NCBI GenBank assembly: GCA_964644025.1
Contig: CAZXVW010000187.1
Location: 1 to 8,589, forward strand
Source of the DNA: CAZXVW01 sp964644025
GTDB taxonomy: Bacteria; Acidobacteriota; Terriglobia; Bryobacterales; Bryobacteraceae
DNA: 8,589 nucleotides
Direction: 5' to 3'
The notes beneath the pieces were generated by a model, which was not told the DNA's origin, did no database searches, and saw only the letters and a program-made list of their open reading frames with translations. Shown piece after piece: positions 5,027 to 8,589 of the stretch (positions are counted from its first letter, which is position 1; each line of letters opens with the position of its first letter). The translations under genes and the position numbers were made by a program.

Positions 5027-6615
5027 GACAACCCGCCCATCCGGGACCAGCCCCGCCGGCCCAAACCAGCCGGTCTGCGGCCGTCCCCGTCACGAACCCG
5101 GGCCCGCTCCGGGGCTGGAAGCGCTGGCTCGCGCCGTCGCTGTCGGACCTGTTGTTTGTCTCTATTATTGTTTGGTTATTTATCGCCAGCAATGAAGGCT
5201 GGGGGCGCCTGCTCGCCGATGGCGACACGGGGTGGCACGTCCGGGTCGGCGAATCCATTCTGGCGACCGGTACGGTTCCCCGGACGGACCCGTTTTCTTT
5301 CTCCAAGCCCGGCGAGCCCTGGTTTGCCTGGGAGTGGCTCAGCGACGTCGTCTTCGCCGCCGCCCACCGGCAGCTCGGGTTGAAAGGGGTCACCCTGCTG
5401 GGCGGAATCCTCATCGCCCTGTTCGGCACGCTGCTCATCCGGTACATGATCTGGCGGGGCTGCCAGCCGCTGGCCGCGCTGGCGCTCGGTCTGGCGGGTT
5501 TCGGCGCCGCCTCGATTCACTACCTGGCCCGCCCGCACCTGTTCACGCTCGTATTGCTGGTGGTGGCGCTGTGGCTGCTCGAAAGTGACCGCCGGAATCC
5601 CTCGGCCCGGATCTGGCTCCTGGTACCGCTGACCGCCGTGTGGACGAACCTGCACGGCGGCTTTCTCGCCTTGCTGGCCTGCATGGGGGTGCTGGCGGCC
5701 GGCAGCGCCTTGGAAGCCCTGTGGAACCGGGATTCGGCCCGGGCCGGCTGGCGCGCGGCCCGGCGCTACGCTGGTGTCGGCGCCGCCTGCGCAGCCGCTT
5801 CCCTGCTCAATCCCTACGGCTTGGAACTCCATCGCCACATGGCCGCCTATCTGCGATCGGAGTGGATCAAAGACGTCATCATGGAGTTCCAGTCGCCGAG
5901 CTTCCGGACCGAGAACGTCTTCCAGTTCGAGGGGCTGATGTTTCTGGGGTTGATGACCGCCGGCCTGCTGCTGGCCCGGCGCCGGGTGGTGGAGGCCGGC
6001 TGGATTCTGCTGTGGGCGCACCTGTCGCTCGGCTCGGTCCGCCATATTCCCATCTTTGTGATTGTGGCTACCCCGGTGGTGGCTTCCGAGGTCACTCGCC
6101 TCTGGCAGCGGGCGGCGGATCATTGGCAACCGCGCAGCGTGCCGGGTATCCTGACCCGCGTTTCCACCGACCTCGGGCCGGGCTTTCGCCGGACGAGCCT
6201 GTGGCTGGTCCTCGCGCTGCTGTTCCTCCTCCTCAGCCCCTGGGGACTCCGCTGGCCCACGGATTTCCCGGCCAAAGATTACCCCACCGAGTTGATCCAC
6301 CGCCACCGGGCACAAATCAGCCGGGCACGTATTTTCACCGATGACCAGTGGGCCGATTATCTTCTCTACTGCTTTTACCCCCGCCAGCGTGTCTTTTTCG
6401 ACGGCCGGAGTGATTTCTACGGGCCCGAGATCGGCAACCAGTACATCGCCCTGTCCCGGGGCAAGAGCAATTGGCGGGAGATCCTGGACCGCTACCGCAT
6501 CGACTTGGTACTGAGCCCGGCGGATTGGCCGCTGGCTTCGCTGCTGGAGCTAAGTCCGGACTGGAGGGAGCTGGACCGCGGTGACGAGGCGGTTCTGTAT
6601 GAGCGCCGGCGCTGA
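5023..6615 (+). CDS. Polytopic membrane protein, GT-C glycosyltransferase-like
   Basis: A 530-aa protein with a Pro-rich cytoplasmic N-terminus (1-37), about ten hydrophobic segments (near 40-57, 123-142, 149-165, 173-187, 197-210, 213-231, 250-264, 304-320, 325-350 and 392-408) and a soluble C-terminal part (412-530). The first outer loop begins with ADGDTGWHVRVGESIL, then RTDPFSF and PWFAWEWLSDV. An acidic DxD (D66, D68) at this place is typical of GT-C enzymes, which use lipid-phosphate sugars. LNPYG (262-266) and the C-terminal RVFFDGRSDFYG (456-467) are further conserved-looking blocks. I recognise this as a common but uncharacterised membrane family in Acidobacteriota and related phyla. 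Transfer of sugars to a lipid or protein at the cell surface is possible but unproven. It overlaps the upstream regulator by ATGA; a GAGGAG at 5003-5008 is rather far (14 nt), so coupling probably drives translation. Confidence 0.85.
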   Translation: MRQPAHPGPAPPAQTSRSAAVPVTNPGPLRGWKRWLAPSLSDLLFVSIIVWLFIASNEGWGRLLADGDTGWHVRVGESILATGTVPRTDPFSFSKPGEPWFAWEWLSDVVFAAAHRQLGLKGVTLLGGILIALFGTLLIRYMIWRGCQPLAALALGLAGFGAASIHYLARPHLFTLVLLVVALWLLESDRRNPSARIWLLVPLTAVWTNLHGGFLALLACMGVLAAGSALEALWNRDSARAGWRAARRYAGVGAACAAASLLNPYGLELHRHMAAYLRSEWIKDVIMEFQSPSFRTENVFQFEGLMFLGLMTAGLLLARRRVVEAGWILLWAHLSLGSVRHIPIFVIVATPVVASEVTRLWQRAADHWQPRSVPGILTRVSTDLGPGFRRTSLWLVLALLFLLLSPWGLRWPTDFPAKDYPTELIHRHRAQISRARIFTDDQWADYLLYCFYPRQRVFFDGRSDFYGPEIGNQYIALSRGKSNWREILDRYRIDLVLSPADWPLASLLELSPDWRELDRGDEAVLYERRR

Positions 6616-6861
6616 AGGTGATTCGTTGATCGACAATGTCTAAATCGCAAAATCCACACAGCGGCCCAATAAAAAATGTTCCGGCCGGACTAATGAAACA
6701 GACCGTGGCGACCGAAAGTACTAATGGAGATCACCACGAATGAAGACCGGGAAGAGGAACCGAGCAAGCATTCTGTCTGGTCGGCCTTCGGGGAGGCGGC
6801 GGGCAGGCCGGGCGCCGGAGCCCGGTTCCGGCTGCGAAACCCGGTCCCCCGGAGGTCTGCG
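6616..6861 (+). other. Leader region before cpaA
   Basis: These 246 bp separate the membrane-protein gene from the Tad genes. The first 90 bp are clearly more AT-rich than the surroundings (for example CAATAAAAAATG at 6667-6678), as expected for a promoter region, though no clean -35/-10 pair is visible. A 10-bp palindrome TCCGGCCGGA sits at 6680-6689. No Flp pilin, with its hydrophobic helix, is encoded here on either strand. Two small open frames (6636-6743 and 6740-6865) are discussed elsewhere and are doubtful. Confidence 0.5.
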
Positions 6862-6865
6862 ATGA
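6740..6865 (+). CDS. Possible small Arg-rich ORF (41 aa), doubtful
   Basis: The frame encodes MKTGKRNRASILSGRPSG followed by an Arg/Gly/Pro-rich stretch. It is preceded by GGAGA (6726-6730) at 9-nt spacing, and its stop overlaps the cpaA start in ATGA (6862-6865), just like real gene pairs in this window. Against it, the composition is what high-GC noise gives, there is no recognisable domain, and the frame also overlaps an in-frame extension of cpaA. It could be a leader peptide that couples translation to cpaA, or nothing. Confidence 0.25.
   Translation: MKTGKRNRASILSGRPSGRRRAGRAPEPGSGCETRSPGGLR
6851..6855 (+). promoter_or_regulatory. Ribosome binding site deciding the cpaA start
   Basis: GGAGG lies 6 nt before the ATG at 6862. 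It is the strongest Shine-Dalgarno sequence in the window and selects this start over the in-frame ATG at 6724, which would add 46 polar residues foreign to the family. Confidence 0.8.
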
Positions 6866-7320
6866 GCGCTGAAATCCTGGTCGCCGTGGCGGTTGGCGTG
6901 GCCGCGATCATCGAGGATCTGAAGCGCGGGAAGATCTCCAACTGGATTCCGATCGCCGCGCTGGCCGGCGGATTGCTTTGCCAGCTTGGCCGCCATGGAT
7001 GGCGGGGAGCGGGAGTGGCCGCCGTGGGAGCGGTGAGTGGGTTCGCGGTGTTTCTGATTTTCTACCTGTTGGGTGGAATGGGCGGAGGAGATGTGAAGCT
7101 GATGGCTGGCTTCGGGGCCCTGTTGGGTGCCGGCCGGCTTTTGGAGGCTGCCTTTTGGATTGCCCTGATCGGCGGGCTGATGGCGGTGGCCGTGATTGGT
7201 ATCAGTTGGGCGCGGTCCCGTCGGAGCGGGCAGCCCGGGGCGCGGGTGTCTCCCAAGACGATTCCCTATGCCCCGGCGATTGCGCTCGGGGTCTGGCTGG
7301 CCCTGATACCAAGAAGTTGA
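6862..7320 (+). CDS. cpaA: Tad-type prepilin peptidase CpaA/TadV
   Basis: A 152-aa, mostly hydrophobic A24-family aspartic peptidase of the short CpaA type, lacking the N-methylation domain of PilD. The two catalytic aspartates are visible: D19 in AIIEDLKRGKISNW and D77 in GGMGGGDVKLM, the family signature GGGDVKL. The C-terminal TIPYAPAIALG is also typical. It should sit in the inner membrane with about six helices and cut the leader of Flp-type pilins and TadE/F-like pseudopilins. The start at 6862 is chosen because GGAGG precedes it by 6 nt and because the first helix begins there; the same frame is open further upstream to 6724. It is followed after 69 bp by cpaB, so it is the first recognisable gene of a Tad operon. 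The pilin substrate is not in the window. Confidence 0.93.
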   Translation: MSAEILVAVAVGVAAIIEDLKRGKISNWIPIAALAGGLLCQLGRHGWRGAGVAAVGAVSGFAVFLIFYLLGGMGGGDVKLMAGFGALLGAGRLLEAAFWIALIGGLMAVAVIGISWARSRRSGQPGARVSPKTIPYAPAIALGVWLALIPRS

Positions 7321-7389
7321 GTGGCAGGCGGGCGAGGGTGGCCCGCCGGAACGGAAAGTTGGAAAGCCTAGCTTCAGGAGAATAAGGCC

Positions 7390-8280
7390 ATGGATCGCAG
7401 GTTTTTAACGGTTCTCGGCGTGAGCCTGGTATTCGCGCTGGTCGTCTCGAGCATTTTCTACCAGATCTCGACCCGTTCTGGCAAATCTTCAGAACGGGCC
7501 GAACAGACAGATATGAGGGACGTGGTGGTGGCGGTGAAACCGCTGGATGTAGGTTCCACGGTCAAGCCTGACGACGTGAAGGTAGTGAAGGTGCCTGCCT
7601 CTCAGTTCCCGGTCGGCGGCATCTCGAACGTCGAAGAGGTCGTGGACCGGCCGGTGGTGAGCAAAATCCTGATGGATGAGCCGGTGCGTGAGGGCCGCCT
7701 GGCGGCCAGGGGAAGCGGCGTCGGCCTGGCGCCAATCATTCCCGAAGGGATGCGCGCGGTATCGATCCACGTCGATGAAGTCGTCGGAGTTGCCGGGTTC
7801 GTCCTGCCGGGCATGCGGGTTGATGTTCTGGTAACCGGGCAACCGCCGTCGGCCGACGGCACGGTGACGGTGACCGTGCTGCAGAACATCCTGGTGCTGT
7901 CGGCGGGGCAGACCATTCAGCCGGATTCGCAGGGAAAGGCCATTAACGCCCCCACGGTCACTCTGTTGGTGACGCCGGAGCAGGCCGAGAAACTGACCCT
8001 GGCGGCCAACGAGGGCCGCGTACAACTGGTGCTTCGCAATGGCAGCGACCAGAAGCTCGCCAAAACGAAAGGAATCGCGCTAAGCGATCTGTACGGGGCG
8101 GCGGGCAACAAGAAGGTGAAGCCTGCTTCCCCGCGGCCCCAGCCGGCGCCGGTGGCGGCGCGGCTGCCGGCCCCGCCGCCCCCGCCTCCGCAGAACGAGA
8201 TTGTCGTGTTCCGCGGAACGGAGAAATCGGTTGAAGTTGTCAAGGCCGCCCAGACGGGCGATCAGGGGAGCTATCGATGA
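7390..8280 (+). CDS. cpaB: Flp pilus assembly protein CpaB/RcpC
   Basis: A 296-aa protein with one N-terminal membrane segment (about 7-24), a SAF domain (about 43-105: VVVAVKPLDVGSTVKPDDVK) and an RcpC/CpaB core (about 117-235: IIPEGMRAVSIHVDEVVGVAGFVLPGMRVDVLVT, later VTLLVTPEQAEKLTLA). Most of the protein lies in the periplasm, where CpaB/RcpC proteins are thought to work with the CpaC secretin in the Tad pilus channel. A Pro-rich linker (about 245-267, including six consecutive Pro) precedes a short conserved-looking tail, NEIVVFRGTEKSVEVV. AGGAG (7376-7380) lies 9 nt before the ATG. The stop overlaps the secretin start in ATGA, implying coupled synthesis of both channel parts. The family assignment is firm. 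Confidence 0.95.
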   Translation: MDRRFLTVLGVSLVFALVVSSIFYQISTRSGKSSERAEQTDMRDVVVAVKPLDVGSTVKPDDVKVVKVPASQFPVGGISNVEEVVDRPVVSKILMDEPVREGRLAARGSGVGLAPIIPEGMRAVSIHVDEVVGVAGFVLPGMRVDVLVTGQPPSADGTVTVTVLQNILVLSAGQTIQPDSQGKAINAPTVTLLVTPEQAEKLTLAANEGRVQLVLRNGSDQKLAKTKGIALSDLYGAAGNKKVKPASPRPQPAPVAARLPAPPPPPPQNEIVVFRGTEKSVEVVKAAQTGDQGSYR

Positions 8281-8589
8281 GCGCACGAAATTGCCTGAGA
8301 CGCGGCGTCACGGTGCTTCTGGTGATGAGTTGGAGCGCCGTGGGGCTGGTGGCGCGGACCAGCGTCGAAGATCTGAAAGTAACCGTCGGCAAGAGCATCG
8401 TTGTCGACTACCCGACCGACATCGCGCGGATCTCGACCAGCAATCCTGATGTCATTGACGCGGTGGCCGTAAGCACCCGCGAAATCCTGCTCAACGCCAA
8501 ATCGCACGGCACCGCGACGGTGGTGGTGTGGGCCAAAAGCGGCCAGCGGAATTTCTACAACATCACCGTGGCGCACAAGATCGGAAGAT
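8277..8589 (+). CDS. cpaC: Tad secretin CpaC/RcpA, N-terminal part (cut by window edge)
   Basis: Only about 104 codons are visible. Residues 1-26 look like a signal peptide: basic CLRR, then a hydrophobic stretch VTVLLVMSWSAVGLVA. From about residue 29 comes the pilus-formation N-terminal domain found at the start of CpaC/RcpA secretins, with KVTVGKSIVVDYPTDIARIS, NPDVIDAVAVSTREILLNAK and GTATVVVWAKSGQRNFYNITV. The full protein would form the outer-membrane ring through which the Flp pilus passes; the secretin domain itself lies beyond the window. The start overlaps the cpaB stop (ATGA) and is preceded by GGGGAG (8265-8270) at 6 nt, so it is well supported. Confidence 0.92.
   Translation, partial: MSARNCLRRGVTVLLVMSWSAVGLVARTSVEDLKVTVGKSIVVDYPTDIARISTSNPDVIDAVAVSTREILLNAKSHGTATVVVWAKSGQRNFYNITVAHKIGR

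Noticed and set aside
5176..6315. 379-aa minus-strand open frame
   Set aside because: It is antisense to the membrane protein. Its Gln/Arg/Gly/Pro-rich composition mirrors the sense codons for hydrophobic residues.
6680..6689. Palindrome TCCGGCCGGA as an operator
   Set aside because: Short GC-only palindromes of this kind are expected often in such GC-rich DNA, and the flanks do not extend the symmetry.
6636..6743. 35-aa open frame starting MSKSQNPHSG
   Set aside because: It has no ribosome binding site or hydrophobic segment and is not a pilin. It appears to be a chance frame in the AT-richer leader.
6724..6861. N-terminal extension of CpaA from the upstream ATG
   Set aside because: The ATG at 6862 has a near-ideal GGAGG and starts exactly at the first membrane helix. 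The extension is polar and unlike CpaA proteins.

Overview
The window is high-GC DNA with dense, short-spaced genes and no RNA genes, mobile elements or CRISPR. The gene families suggest a free-living, soil-type bacterium. An Acidobacteriota of the Bryobacter/Solibacter kind is my best guess, based on the DGDTGWH-type membrane protein, the Tad genes and the NarL-type regulators. I cannot confirm this without a database search.

Left third (1-2590, minus strand). Reading 5' to 3' on the minus strand, there is an RsbW-like anti-sigma kinase (2147-2590), a STAS-domain anti-sigma-factor antagonist with an intact DSSG phosphoserine motif (1765-2109), a NarL/LuxR response regulator with an incomplete receiver active site (857-1513), and a metallo-beta-lactamase-fold hydrolase that runs off the left edge (1-779). 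The first two form a partner-switching pair. No sigma factor or PP2C phosphatase is beside them. The hydrolase is complete at its N-terminus and carries a clear HxHxDH motif.

Divergent region (2591-2713). A perfect 12-bp palindrome lies just downstream of a TTGACT -35-like box for the leftward genes. A TACAAT -10-like box lies only 9 bp before the start codon of the rightward genes. This looks like a regulated divergent promoter region.

Middle (2714-6615, plus strand). A 58-aa protein overlaps by ATGA a GatA-family amidase with a complete Lys-cisSer-Ser triad. The small protein resembles GatC/AtzG-type amidase partners. Next come a second NarL-type regulator with an even more degenerate receiver and, coupled to it by another ATGA overlap, a ten-helix GT-C-like membrane protein.

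Right (6616-8589, plus strand). This is the start of a Tad (tight adherence, type IVc pilus) locus: the prepilin peptidase CpaA (6862-7320), CpaB/RcpC (7390-8280) and the N-terminus of the CpaC/RcpA secretin (8277 to the edge). No Flp pilin gene is visible upstream of cpaA. The 246-bp leader contains only doubtful small ORFs.

I do not see an obviously new defence or mobile system. The most interesting points are the small amidase partner, the two phosphorylation-impaired regulators (one coupled to a membrane glycosyltransferase-like gene), and the palindrome in the divergent promoter.
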